Assembly (NCBI GenBank): GCA_004017275.1
Contig: SAKE01000020.1
Location: forward strand, 1 to 64,000
DNA: 64,000 nucleotides
Direction: 5' to 3'
DNA from: Mesorhizobium sp.
Lineage (GTDB): Bacteria > Pseudomonadota > Alphaproteobacteria > Rhizobiales > Rhizobiaceae
Shown: piece after piece, positions 25,685 to 34,935 of the stretch
Layout of the letters: each line of letters starts with the position of its first letter
Position numbering within the stretch: position 1 is the stretch's first letter
The notes under the pieces: model-generated
Told to the model about the DNA's origin: nothing
Seen by the model: only the letters and a program-made list of their open reading frames with translations
Database searches by the model: none
Made by a program: the position numbers and the translations under genes

Positions 25685-27469
25685 TCAGTCGAGCGGCTCG
25701 TGCTGGTAAAGCTCGTCCATGCTGAGTGATGCCAGGGCGCCGAAAGGTGCCTGCTTTTTCACCCGGCCGCCGCTCAGGATCACCACGTTGTCACAAAACG
25801 AGATGGTGCTGTGATGGTGGCTGATGACGATGGTCGTGCGGCGGCCGGCTCTCGACTTCAGGGTTTCGACGATGGCCGCTTCCGACAGCCCGTCCACTGC
25901 ATTGGTGGCTTCGTCGAGGATGAGGAGATCGGGATCGCGCACCAGCGCCCTTGCGAGCGCGATCCGCTGCCTCTGTCCCGCCGAGAGGTTGATGCCCCTG
26001 TAGCCAACGAGCGTGTCGTAACCCTGAGGAAGCCGTTCGATGAATTCATGCGCTTCGGCCAGTCTTGCGGCGCTCTCGGCGTCGCCGACTGTCGCCGCGT
26101 CCTGCCCGTAGGTTATGTTTTCAAAAATGCTGCCATCGACCAGTTCCAGCTCCTGGCTGGCCAGGGCGATGTGCCGTCGCCACTGGCTGGCGTCGATCCC
26201 GTCGAGCGGTGATCCATCGACGAGAATCCTGCCGGTGTCCGGTTCCACGAAGCGGCACAGAAGATTGACGATCGTCGTCTTGCCGGCGCCCGAGCGGCCG
26301 ATCAGCGCCGTCGAGCGGCCGCCTCGGATTTCGAACGTCGCCGAATGCAGCACCACTTCACGCCGGTCCGTGCCGGAATAGGTGAACGTCACATCGTCGA
26401 ACTCGATGCCCTGGTGCAAACCGTGGAATGGTCCGTCGCCTTGCGGCGGTTGAGGCTTGCCGGTGGGATCCAGCAGCCATGTCACCTCTTCAAGCGATCC
26501 GCTCAGGCCCTGCAACTGGCTCCACGATCCTTGCAGGGCCCGCATATGCGGCTGCAGCCTGTAGAGCAGTATGACGAACGCGATGATCAGCGGGAAACTC
26601 ACCTGCGCCAGCCAGGCGCCGATCACCACCGCCAGGAACAACATGGCGTGGAGAACCTCCGTCAGCGGCGGCAGCGCTCCCTGGCGGACAAGCAGGACAA
26701 AGGAGGCGCGGCGAACGGCATCGGACGCCGTATCGAATATCGCCTTCTCGCGACTCTCCTGTCCGAAGATGCGGATCAGGCGTCCGGCATGCACTAGGTG
26801 GAGCATCTGCGATGCGAGGTGGCTGTTGCGCGAGGCGACGCTGCGGCTGGGTCCTTTCAGTTTGGCCGAGAGGATGGCGTGCGCGATCTGGACGAGCGCC
26901 AGTCCGATCGTGACCAGCAGCGTCATGCGCCACGAAAGCAGGAGCAGGAAAGCCAGCAGGATGATGGCGGCCGATGCGCTGACGATGGCCGACAGCATGA
27001 TCTGGATCGCGTCCGATGCCCGCCAGGATTCGTTGGAGATGATGTTGAGCAGCCGCCCCGGACTCTGGCGCAGGAAGAATGGGTAGCCGACCGTCATGAG
27101 CCGCTCCGACAAGGCGCTGCGGATCGAATGGCTTGCCTTGCCGGAGATGAAGGTTGTCAGCAGCGTGTTGGCGAAGGCGAAAACGTTCTTCAGGATGATC
27201 GAGCCGAGGATGGCGATCGAAATGACGACAAGCCGGTCGCGCTCGCTCAGGCTCGATCCGACATGCTGGAGGACAGCGGAAAAGCCGGCCATTCCCGCTG
27301 CATCGCCGTGTCCCATGATGATGCCCAGCAACGGGATGATCAGGCCGATGCCGAACCCTTCGAGGACGGCGCTGACCAGACCGAGAACCACCACGGCCGG
27401 AAGCAGGCGCAGTTGCCGCTTTCCGAACGCCCGGAACAGCATCGGCAGGCTTGGCGGTAGCAATGGCAT
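25685..27469 (-). CDS. ABC exporter, fused membrane and ATPase domains
   Basis: Predicted 594 residues. An MsbA-like half-transporter: six membrane segments (about 20-310) followed by an ATPase domain with Walker A GRSGAGKTT (391-399), signature LSAGQ (495-499), Walker B LLILDE (515-520) and switch His551. Last gene of a leftward operon with two glycosyltransferases and an acyltransferase, so it probably flips or exports a glycolipid or glycan made by them. The gap to the upstream gene is nine bases. The substrate is not known. Confidence 0.9.
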   Translation of the reverse strand: MPLLPPSLPMLFRAFGKRQLRLLPAVVVLGLVSAVLEGFGIGLIIPLLGIIMGHGDAAGMAGFSAVLQHVGSSLSERDRLVVISIAILGSIILKNVFAFANTLLTTFISGKASHSIRSALSERLMTVGYPFFLRQSPGRLLNIISNESWRASDAIQIMLSAIVSASAAIILLAFLLLLSWRMTLLVTIGLALVQIAHAILSAKLKGPSRSVASRNSHLASQMLHLVHAGRLIRIFGQESREKAIFDTASDAVRRASFVLLVRQGALPPLTEVLHAMLFLAVVIGAWLAQVSFPLIIAFVILLYRLQPHMRALQGSWSQLQGLSGSLEEVTWLLDPTGKPQPPQGDGPFHGLHQGIEFDDVTFTYSGTDRREVVLHSATFEIRGGRSTALIGRSGAGKTTIVNLLCRFVEPDTGRILVDGSPLDGIDASQWRRHIALASQELELVDGSIFENITYGQDAATVGDAESAARLAEAHEFIERLPQGYDTLVGYRGINLSAGQRQRIALARALVRDPDLLILDEATNAVDGLSEAAIVETLKSRAGRRTTIVISHHHSTISFCDNVVILSGGRVKKQAPFGALASLSMDELYQHEPLD

Positions 27470-27478
27470 TACAGCGGT

Positions 27479-28513
27479 TCACCTCGCTTGGGCATTGGCC
27501 TGTTGATCTTGCCGCACCGGCGCATCATGCGGCCGTCTGGCCAGCAGGAGAACCGCGAATCTGGCCGCGCCGAGCAAATTCATGCCGACGATCGGCCAGT
27601 GCGACAGGTTGAGTTCACGATCGAACGCAGGCCCGCCCGCCAATTCCCGCAAAGCCCCTCTTGCGGCCCAGTAGAAATGGCGAAGCAGCCAGGGCGCATG
27701 GCGAATATGTTTCAGGCAGAGCCCGCCATTGCCCAGGCTGTAGTCGCGGTGGAGCTTTTCGATGGCTTTGCGATCCCGCCTGCCGTGATGATGGAATATC
27801 GTCATATCGGGGACATACTCGACCGGAATACCAAGCAGCATCGCCCGCACGAGGTAATCGGTATCCTCGGCCGACCGCAATGGTCCGCCGGCGCCGAAGC
27901 GTTCGTCGAAATAGCCGATGCGGGCCGCGACATCGCGGTGCATCGTCATGTTGCAGCCCAGCACAAAACCGCCGGGATGAACATCCGGTGTCAGCCGCTC
28001 GCGCACCCGCGAGCGCTTGATGGTGAACGGCAAATCCCTGGGGTCGCCAAGCTCCACACGGCCTCCCCGGATGAGCCATCGTTCCCCGGACGCATAGTGT
28101 CGCTCCAGATCGCGCAGATAGTCGCGATGGACCGCGCAGTCATCGTCGACGAAGACCAGCACGCGGCCCCGCGCGCGCCTCAGCCCGGCGTTGCGGGCAG
28201 CCGCCAATCCGGGGCGCGGCTCGCAAACGGGCGTGAGCGGAATGTCCGACATATCCGCTATGCTGGCCAGGCGTTCGGCCGTGCGGTCGCTCGAACCGTT
28301 GTCGACGACCACGAGTTCGGCCGCGAAGGCGGCATGTGAGCGGCACGCGGCTTGCACCGACTTGATGCAGGCATCGAGCACGGCGACGCGGTTGCGCGTA
28401 CAGATGATGAAACTGACTTCCGGCGCCGATCGTTCCGGGCAGGGACCAGCCGAGGCAGGGTCAAGCGCTGTCGAACGATCGCGCTGCAGAGGTTGGTTGG
28501 CTTTGACGATCAT
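27479..28513 (-). CDS. Glycosyltransferase family 2
   Basis: Predicted 344 residues. A GT-A fold begins near residue 33 with SFIICTRNR, then VVVDNGSSDRT for nucleotide-sugar binding and the metal-binding VFVDDDC. It would transfer a sugar from a nucleotide donor to a growing glycan or lipid. The ATG follows GAGGG and lies three bases after the stop of the previous glycosyltransferase gene. Sugar specificity cannot be read. Confidence 0.9.
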   Translation of the reverse strand: MIVKANQPLQRDRSTALDPASAGPCPERSAPEVSFIICTRNRVAVLDACIKSVQAACRSHAAFAAELVVVDNGSSDRTAERLASIADMSDIPLTPVCEPRPGLAAARNAGLRRARGRVLVFVDDDCAVHRDYLRDLERHYASGERWLIRGGRVELGDPRDLPFTIKRSRVRERLTPDVHPGGFVLGCNMTMHRDVAARIGYFDERFGAGGPLRSAEDTDYLVRAMLLGIPVEYVPDMTIFHHHGRRDRKAIEKLHRDYSLGNGGLCLKHIRHAPWLLRHFYWAARGALRELAGGPAFDRELNLSHWPIVGMNLLGAARFAVLLLARRPHDAPVRQDQQANAQAR

Positions 28514-28516
28514 CCC

Positions 28517-29623
28517 TCAGCCCGCCTGATAAGGTGCCAGAACCGCCGCGGCGGGCGCGGATTTGAAGAAGTATGCCATGGCGTCGGCTTGCCTGCTGGC
28601 CGACAGCGAGGCGAGGCTGAGCCAAGGCGCCCAGGCACCGGGCCGCAGCGCATATTGCTCGCGCCGCCGGATGACGTTCCACTTCGCCGTCCGCGTCAGC
28701 AATTCATGCGTCAGCGGGGGCTGCTTTTCGTCGGCCACGAGCTGGTAGAGGAAATAGAACAGGTTCAGCGCTCCGGCCTCGAAGCTCGGCCGCGTCGCGG
28801 CCGGCAATGAGCAAATCTCCTTCTCCAGCGCGACGATGAAGTTGGCCGCACGGGTAACCGTGTCGTGGCTGACCGCGTCGCCGATGTCGCGCAGGTCCCG
28901 CGTCGCTTGCGCCAGGCCCTCGCGCTCGAGGTTCTCGGCCACGATCCGCAAATGCGTCCTGCGCATCTCCTTGACGTGCCGGCTGGTCACGCTTGCCTCA
29001 TGGACGCGGTAGACGACCAGGTTTTCGGGCATCATGGCTGCCGGGTAACGGCCGGCCAGCCGCCTGAAAAGATCGAAATCCTCGGCGTGCCTATAGGTCT
29101 GGTCGTAGTGGAGAACGCCGTCGTCGACGACCTTCCTGTTGTAGACGACCGTCGGGTGCATGAAGATCGTGAAGAACATCGCCAATATAGGGATGCGGCC
29201 GAACTGGAACACCGGATCGGGCTTGCCCCTGGCGATGCGGCCGCGGATCAACATGTCGACGCCGGCGCCGCAGAAGCCCAGTTCCGGCCGCCGCTCAAAC
29301 AGCGCCACCTGGCGCGACAAGCGCCAGGGATAGGCGACGTCGTCGGCGTCCATCCGCGCGACCAACTGGCCCCGGGCGACCGCCAGCCCTTCGTTGAGCG
29401 TCGCGACGAGGCCACGGTTTTCGCGCGAGATGATCGAGATGCGGCTGTCGGCCTCCCGGCAGCGCTCGAGGATCTCGAGCGAATTGTCGGTCGACCCGTC
29501 ATCGATCGCGATGATCTCCAGGCGGCCGTAATCCTGCCGCAGGATGCTTCCCAGTGCGGCAGCGAGATAGGGTCCGGCATTGTAGACCGGCAGCAGGACG
29601 GAGACGAGCGGCGCGGTGGTCAT
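28517..29623 (-). CDS. Glycosyltransferase family 2
   Basis: Predicted 368 residues. N-terminal GT-A domain with SVLLPVYNAG, AIDDGSTDNS and the metal-binding motif RMDADDVAYP. The region after about residue 240 is alpha-helical and of unknown role. The ATG at 29623 overlaps the acyltransferase stop by four bases, fixing the start although the open frame runs to 29875. Second gene of the glycan operon. Confidence 0.9.
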   Translation of the reverse strand: MTTAPLVSVLLPVYNAGPYLAAALGSILRQDYGRLEIIAIDDGSTDNSLEILERCREADSRISIISRENRGLVATLNEGLAVARGQLVARMDADDVAYPWRLSRQVALFERRPELGFCGAGVDMLIRGRIARGKPDPVFQFGRIPILAMFFTIFMHPTVVYNRKVVDDGVLHYDQTYRHAEDFDLFRRLAGRYPAAMMPENLVVYRVHEASVTSRHVKEMRRTHLRIVAENLEREGLAQATRDLRDIGDAVSHDTVTRAANFIVALEKEICSLPAATRPSFEAGALNLFYFLYQLVADEKQPPLTHELLTRTAKWNVIRRREQYALRPGAWAPWLSLASLSASRQADAMAYFFKSAPAAAVLAPYQAG

Positions 29624-30789
29624 CGTCTTGCGTCCGTTCGCTGGAGGTCGAGCGACGGCGTGCGGCCATCGGCCGATCCGCCGGCCGCCCTCGCGAGCCA
29701 GCCGCCATGGCCGGCCTGCGCGGCACGGGCGCGCACGACATAGGGGAAGTGGCGCTTGAGGCCGTTGAGCGGCCTTTCGAAGACCACCCAGGAAATCGAG
29801 GCCGCGACAATCGTGGCGGCGCCCGCAACCAGGAACCGCCCCGGCCCTTGCTCCGAGACATTGAGCGGAATCCAAGGCTGCGACTTGACGGCGAGCGACA
29901 GCAATATCGGATGGTAGAGATAAACGCCGTAGCTGATGCGGCCGAGATCAAGCAGCGGCGGGAGGTCAAGAAGCTTGCCGATTGTGCCGCCAAGGCCGCT
30001 CGAACAGGCGGCGACGATGACCATCAGCGGCACCAGGGGCAGGACTTGCCGCAGCAGCCAGTGGATCCACTCCAGCATCGGATCGGCGGGCGCCGGGACA
30101 AACCACTCGATCATCAGGAATGCGGCCGCGAAGGCAGGCCAGCCCAGCCGCATCCATTGCGGCAGGGCCGCGCCCCTGGACCGCCAGCTGGCAAGCAACG
30201 CTCCCGTCGCCAGCGAATCCATGGATGCCGGCGGCAGCAGGTCGCGCGCCAGCGCCGGGGTGGCGGTGACCGGCCAATAGAAGCGATAGGCCAGCGACAG
30301 CAGAATGACGCCGATGCAGATCTGTTCGAAGCGGCGGCGTGGGGCCAGCAGAACGACCAGCGGCCAGGCAAGGTAGAATTGCTCCTCGATGCTCAGGCTC
30401 CAGAAATGGCATAGCACCCAAGGGTTCCAGTCATTGTGCAGCGCGTACCAGAAATTCGACAGGTAAAGCGCATGCCAGACCAGCGATCCCCTGGACTGCT
30501 CCAGGTCGACCAGCCAGACGAAACCCAGGACGGCAAAATAGGGTGGGAATATCCGTAGCGCCCGCCTGATGTAGAAGGATCGCAGCGCGGGGCCGGTTTC
30601 AAATTCGGCGGCTGAACGCGCCTCCAGGAGCAGGCGCGTGATCAGGAAGCCGCTCAGCACGAAGAACAGCCGCACGCCGATATGACCCCAGAAGGAAGAT
30701 CCCCCCGCCGCGAAGAAATGGGAGTACATCACCATCGTCACGGCGATGGCCCTCAGTGCATCCAGTTGGACGTCTCGGGCGTTTCCCAT
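29620..30789 (-). CDS. Acyltransferase family 3 (OafA/YrhL-like)
   Basis: Predicted 389-residue inner-membrane protein with about ten segments. It starts with the family pattern LDALRAIAVTMVMYSHFF, whose histidine is the usual catalytic residue, and has FFVLSGFLITRLL and RRALRIFPPYF, then HFWSLSIEEQFYLAWP. Such enzymes O-acetylate or O-acylate surface polysaccharides or lipids. First gene of the operon; a candidate promoter region lies upstream. Confidence 0.9.
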   Translation of the reverse strand: MGNARDVQLDALRAIAVTMVMYSHFFAAGGSSFWGHIGVRLFFVLSGFLITRLLLEARSAAEFETGPALRSFYIRRALRIFPPYFAVLGFVWLVDLEQSRGSLVWHALYLSNFWYALHNDWNPWVLCHFWSLSIEEQFYLAWPLVVLLAPRRRFEQICIGVILLSLAYRFYWPVTATPALARDLLPPASMDSLATGALLASWRSRGAALPQWMRLGWPAFAAAFLMIEWFVPAPADPMLEWIHWLLRQVLPLVPLMVIVAACSSGLGGTIGKLLDLPPLLDLGRISYGVYLYHPILLSLAVKSQPWIPLNVSEQGPGRFLVAGAATIVAASISWVVFERPLNGLKRHFPYVVRARAAQAGHGGWLARAAGGSADGRTPSLDLQRTDARR

Positions 30790-31411
30790 CAGCGGCCTCC
30801 GCCAGCGTGATGGCCGCGACCAAGCCGGCAGCCGGCCGTTTCGAGCGGCTGGCCAAGGTGGACGAGATCCGCCAGGGCGCCGGCATCGTCAAACCCGCGC
30901 TTTGCGCGTCCAATCGGGGCGAGACCGATCGGGCCGGGCTCGAAATCGACGAACGGACAGCTCAAGTTGGTCAAGCTGGCGGGATCCTCCACGGCGTATG
31001 TCCAGTCGCAAACGAGTCCCCCAGAAGATCGTTCGGCTACGGCATTGTGCGGCGCAACACAAAAAATCTACCCGGCTGAAATACTTATGTGAGCAGGCGC
31101 TAAAAATTGACAAAGCCGGCAGGTTATCCCATTTTTGCCGATTTTCTGCAGAATTTAAACCCTATGGTTTAAGTTATGCCGACATTCCCGCCTTGGTTGA
31201 TTGGGGGAGCTCTTGGCCTGAAGGCTTAGCTCTTCGTTAAATCACAAGAAATTTTGGAATCTATATTCTATCTATATGAATTCTATATGGGTTCGGCCCT
31301 GGCCTGCGGAGAAATGATTTGGAACCATTGGCTTTGCGCGGTGCAGCATGGTTACCGCACGCAACGCCCGTCACTCGGTTGAGCGGGCTTCTGCTGCGGA
31401 CCGCCAACCCG
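30790..31411. promoter_or_regulatory. Upstream region of the glycan operon, AT-rich patch and inverted repeat
   Basis: No gene is convincing in these 622 bp. The part at about 31070-31310 is strikingly AT-rich for this genome. It holds the inverted repeat TTAAACC-CTAT-GGTTTAA (31155-31172) and repeated TCTATAT stretches around 31259-31289. These look like promoter or operator DNA for the leftward acyltransferase operon, but no -35/-10 pair is clear. Confidence 0.4.
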
Positions 31412-32653
31412 TCACCCCGCCTCGAACACCACCGTCTGCTCCAGCCCGCCGCCCCGGCGGTTTTGCAACGTCACGGTGCCGCCGTAGCGCTCGATGATTT
31501 CCTTGGCGATGGCGAGGCCGAGACCCGCGCCGGGGATGGATTGCAGCCGGCCGGGGTCGACGCGGAAGAAGGGCTCGAACGCCTTGTTGAGCAGCTCCGG
31601 CGGAATGCCCGGCCCTTGGTCTGAAATGGTCAGCACGGCGCGATTGTCGGCCACGGCAAGGTCGATGCTGCACGCCTTGCCGTGGGTGGCGGCGTTGACG
31701 ATCAGGTTGCGCAAGGCGCGGCGCAGGCCGAGCGCGCCGGCCCGCACGCGAACCCTGTCCAGATGCCCGATGGAGACGGGATGGCCGAGCGACACCATCT
31801 CGGCTTCGATATCGCGCACCGTCTTTTCCAGGTCCACCGGTTCGACGGCGTCGTGGTTCACCTCTTCGCGGACCAGGCGGATGGCGCTGTCGGCGATGCG
31901 GTCGAGCTCGTCGAGGTCGTGAAGCCATTTGTCGCGCTCGTCGTCGAGGAATTCGGCGCGCAGCCGCATGCGCGTCATCGGCGTGCGCAGATCATGGCCG
32001 GCGGCGGCGACCAGCCGCATGCGGCTTTCCATGGCGGTCCTGAGCCGCGACGAGAGCTGGTTCAGCGCATGCGCGGTGGCCTTGACCTCGGCCGAACCGA
32101 CTTCCGGCACCGCCGCCAGCACGCCATCCGATCCGATCTTGGAGACGGCGGTCTCCAGCATCTCAAGCGGCCGGATCAGCACCGAGGTGAAATAGACCGA
32201 CACCGCCGTGGCGCCGGCGACGATCAGCGAGATCCAGCCGGCCAGAATCAGCCATTCGCGCCGTGGCGGATTGATGTGGGGAACCTCCATGATCGCCCAG
32301 CGACTGTCGGGCAGGCGCACCGATGCAAGCTGGCCGGATTCATTCGCCTTGTCGCTGACGACGGCCAGGACATTGAAGCCCCGGTGGCGCAATATGTCGT
32401 TGAGCATCGCGGTTTCGGGACGAGCCACCTTGCCGCCGGCCGGATGGTCGGTCAGTTGCACCCGCAGGACATCCGGGATCTGGCCGGGCAGAAGCCGCAT
32501 CACCAGTTCCATCTGCTGGGCGACCCAGGGCACGGTCAGCTCCGGTGGCGGCCCGCCGCCGCGCACGCTGATGACGGCGGCCGTCGCCAGCGCGACCACG
32601 CCGACGATCGACGCGACCAGCAGCAGGATGAGGCGGCGGCGCAGCGAGTTCAC
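31412..32653 (-). CDS. Sensor histidine kinase
   Basis: Predicted 413 residues. Two membrane segments (about 8-30 and 134-155) flank a periplasmic sensor of about 100 residues; a HAMP linker, the phospho-accepting His220 in AAGHDLRTPMTR, and an ATPase domain with N-box NLIVNA, G1 DQGPGIP (345-351) and G2 GAGLGLAI (375-382) follow. The GTG start at 32653 overlaps the response-regulator stop by four bases. It partners with the regulator encoded upstream; the layout resembles EnvZ or CpxA-type kinases. Confidence 0.92.
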   Translation of the reverse strand: MNSLRRRLILLLVASIVGVVALATAAVISVRGGGPPPELTVPWVAQQMELVMRLLPGQIPDVLRVQLTDHPAGGKVARPETAMLNDILRHRGFNVLAVVSDKANESGQLASVRLPDSRWAIMEVPHINPPRREWLILAGWISLIVAGATAVSVYFTSVLIRPLEMLETAVSKIGSDGVLAAVPEVGSAEVKATAHALNQLSSRLRTAMESRMRLVAAAGHDLRTPMTRMRLRAEFLDDERDKWLHDLDELDRIADSAIRLVREEVNHDAVEPVDLEKTVRDIEAEMVSLGHPVSIGHLDRVRVRAGALGLRRALRNLIVNAATHGKACSIDLAVADNRAVLTISDQGPGIPPELLNKAFEPFFRVDPGRLQSIPGAGLGLAIAKEIIERYGGTVTLQNRRGGGLEQTVVFEAG

Positions 32654-33378
32654 GCGTGGCTCTCCACCGTGTCGACGCGCGCGGTGAGCTGGTAGCCGCC
32701 ATTGCGCACCGTCTTGAACAGCGGCCCGTCGCCGGTGTCGGTGAATTTGCGGCGCAGCCGGCTCACCAGCACATCGACCGAACGTTCGAGCGGATCGCGC
32801 TCGCGGCCTTGCGTCAGGTCGAGCAGCTGGTCGCGCGACAGAAGCCGGCCGGGACGGTCGAGAAACACCTGCAGTAGGTCGAACTCGGCACCGGTGAGAT
32901 CGACAGCCACGCCTCGCGCGTCCGTCACCTTGCGCGTGTCCGGCTCCAGCCTGTAACTGGCGAAGCGGTAGATACGGGCGCGCGGCGGCGCAGGCGCCTC
33001 CTCGGGGGTCGAGCGCCGGAGCACGGCGCGGATGCGGGCGATGAGCTCGCGCGGGTTGAACGGCTTGCCGAGATAGTCGTCGGCGCCGAGCTCCAGGCCG
33101 ATGATGCGGTCGACATCCTCCTTCAGCGCGGTCAGCAGGATGACCGGGATGTGCGGCTTGCGGTCGCGCAGGCTGCGGCAGATATCGAGCCCCGACCCAT
33201 CCGGCAGCATGACGTCGAGCACGATCAGGTCGAACTGGCCCACGCCCAGCCGCTGCTCGCATTCGCGCCGGTCCGCCGCCGCCGTGACGCGAAAGCCCTG
33301 GCTATCGAGATAGCGCTGGAGAAGCGTCCTGATCTCGCGGTCGTCGTCGACGACGAGGATATGGGGTTGTGACTGCAT
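32650..33378 (-). CDS. OmpR family response regulator
   Basis: Predicted 242 residues. Receiver domain with phospho-accepting Asp55 (LIVLDVMLPDG) and Lys105, then a winged-helix DNA-binding domain with GAEFDLLQVFLDRPGRLLSR and RSVDVLVSRLRRK. The ATG at 33378 follows AAGGG; the frame continues to 33885 but crosses the divergent gene. It is coupled to the kinase and divergent from the Spy-like gene, whose promoter carries repeated CGGAAAC motifs. Confidence 0.93.
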   Translation of the reverse strand: MQSQPHILVVDDDREIRTLLQRYLDSQGFRVTAAADRRECEQRLGVGQFDLIVLDVMLPDGSGLDICRSLRDRKPHIPVILLTALKEDVDRIIGLELGADDYLGKPFNPRELIARIRAVLRRSTPEEAPAPPRARIYRFASYRLEPDTRKVTDARGVAVDLTGAEFDLLQVFLDRPGRLLSRDQLLDLTQGRERDPLERSVDVLVSRLRRKFTDTGDGPLFKTVRNGGYQLTARVDTVESHA

Positions 33379-33447
33379 CAATCGTGCCCTTGCCTTGGCC
33401 GCGATTATAGGGAGAGCCGCGTCCAAGCGGCACGGAAAATTGCAACT

Positions 33448-33505
33448 GAATGTTTCCGGCGGGCCGTAAGAAACATTCGGAAACAAATTGCCCTTTTGCG
33501 GAAAC
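33448..33505. promoter_or_regulatory. Repeated CGGAAAC motifs in the divergent promoter region
   Basis: Three copies of one 7-bp motif: inverted at 33452-33458 (GTTTCCG), direct at 33478-33484 and 33499-33505 (CGGAAAC). The direct copies are 21 bp apart. The first two form a 9-bp inverted repeat, GAATGTTTC/GAAACATTC (33448-33478). Located between the response regulator and the Spy-like gene, this fits binding sites of an OmpR-type dimer controlling both. Confidence 0.5.
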
Positions 33506-33589
33506 CTTCGGCAACACGCCGACGCGAAGCGGACAAACACGCTTCCTATCCTCTCATTTGTCCGAAGCATGAGAGAAAGGAACACCGTC

Positions 33590-34285
33590 ATGCGAAGCAG
33601 ACTTCTTGCGCTCGGCCTGTTTTCCGTCGCCGCAATCCACCCCGTGCTGGCGGCACAGCCCGATCCGGGCGCCGCACCCGGCGAGCCCCCGGTAATGGCA
33701 ATGCAGGATGGACCAGACCACGGCCCGATGGCTGGACCCGGCCCGCATGGACCGATGCGGCATGGTCCGCAGGGTTTTGGCCCACAAGGTTTTGGTCCGG
33801 AAGGCTTTGGCCCCCGCCGCATGGGTCCGCCGCCCGAATTCATGCTGGCCGCCCGGCTGGCCGCGCTCGAAACCCGCGTCGGCATCCGCAGCGAACAGCT
33901 CGACGCCTGGCGCGACTACACCAGCGCGCTGCAGGCGGTGCTTTCGCCGCCGCGGCATGATCGTGGTCCCGGCGGTACTGGTGGTTCTGGCGGACTTGAG
34001 GTGAAGGGCCCTGATGCGGGTCCGGGCGGCAAGCCCGATCCCTTCGCCTTCCAGGAAAAGCTGGCCGACGACGTCACGGCCCGCGCGGTTTCGGCCGGCA
34101 AGCTGAAAGACGCGATCGCGGCACTACGCGCCAAGCTGACGCCCGAGCAACTCGAAATCCTCGCTTCGGCGGAACGTCCCCACGGACCACCCCCCGGTCC
34201 CTGGGGCGGTCCGCCGGATGATGCAGCCGGCCCCCGAGGTCTGCCCAACGATGGCAGTCCGCCGCCCCAGCCCGGGAACGGCTGA
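33590..34285 (+). CDS. Spy/CpxP-like periplasmic protein
   Basis: Predicted 231 residues. A signal peptide ends near VLA-AQP (about residue 22). A repetitive HGP/GFGP-rich stretch follows (about 45-77), then two helical parts with AALETRVGIRSEQLDAW and LRAKLTPEQLEIL, the latter an LTxxQ-type motif of Spy and CpxP chaperone-like proteins. The tail is Pro/Gly-rich. The ATG at 33590 follows AAAGGAACACCGTC. Divergent from the two-component genes and ahead of the RND pump; an envelope-stress role is inferred. Confidence 0.75.
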   Translation: MRSRLLALGLFSVAAIHPVLAAQPDPGAAPGEPPVMAMQDGPDHGPMAGPGPHGPMRHGPQGFGPQGFGPEGFGPRRMGPPPEFMLAARLAALETRVGIRSEQLDAWRDYTSALQAVLSPPRHDRGPGGTGGSGGLEVKGPDAGPGGKPDPFAFQEKLADDVTARAVSAGKLKDAIAALRAKLTPEQLEILASAERPHGPPPGPWGGPPDDAAGPRGLPNDGSPPPQPGNG

Positions 34286-34426
34286 TAGCCCTGACCGGCT
34301 GCGCCGGCCGGCCCGGTACCCAACCCGTTCTCGGGCCGGCCGGTCTCTTCTGGGATGGCGGGTAGCTTCGCCATCCCTGGTTTTCAAATCATGCCCAGTT
34401 CAAATCACGCAATGGAAGCACGACAA

Positions 34427-34690
34427 ATGTGGGAAGCCATGATCATGCTGCGGCTGCTCGCATCCGCCAGCCCGAGATTGTCGCTCGGCCATGCCGGACG
34501 CGGTCTTCCGCTGTCCAGACGCGGCCTGCCAATGTCCGGGCGCGGCCTGCCGCTGACCGGGCGCGGCCTGCCGCTAACCCTGCCGGTCGACACGCTGAAG
34601 GGCGCGGTCCGCCTGAGCTTCGCCGCCTGGCGGCTATCGCTGCCGCTCTCGACAAACAACCACGCAGATCATGACCGCAAGATCGCGTGA
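34427..34690 (+). CDS. Doubtful small gene with a 7-residue tandem repeat
   Basis: Possible 87-residue product whose centre is four repeats of the form (G/R)RGLP(L/M)(S/T), encoded by the 21-bp tandem repeats at 34497-34580. GGAAG lies nine bases before the ATG. No family is recognised. Because the repeat is in multiples of three, all three frames stay open through it, so openness alone is weak evidence. The rest of the 650-bp gap 34286-34935 shows no other convincing gene. Confidence 0.25.
   Translation: MWEAMIMLRLLASASPRLSLGHAGRGLPLSRRGLPMSGRGLPLTGRGLPLTLPVDTLKGAVRLSFAAWRLSLPLSTNNHADHDRKIA
34497..34580. repeat. 21-bp tandem repeat, four units
   Basis: Units at 34497, 34518, 34539 and 34560, with core gcggcctgccNNtgtcc or close. 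The third and fourth units are most alike and the first most diverged. It lies between the Spy-like and RND adaptor genes. Confidence 0.8.
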
Positions 34691-34935
34691 GACTTCGGCA
34701 AGGCGCTTGGCATGTCCTCGCTGATCGGCATAATGACGCTGGTGGGCATCGCGGCCGGCTACTCGACCTTCGAGCAACTCCGGCCGCGGAGAGGCGCGCG
34801 ACATGAGCCGCTTCGAGCTTTGCTCGACGCCGCCCGCGGACGGGCGCGGCCCCTCGTCACGATATCGACCGGCATGCCCTTCGACCAGGCGGTCCATTGC
34901 CAGCGCGCACGCAACTCCAGGGAAAGATCCAGGCC

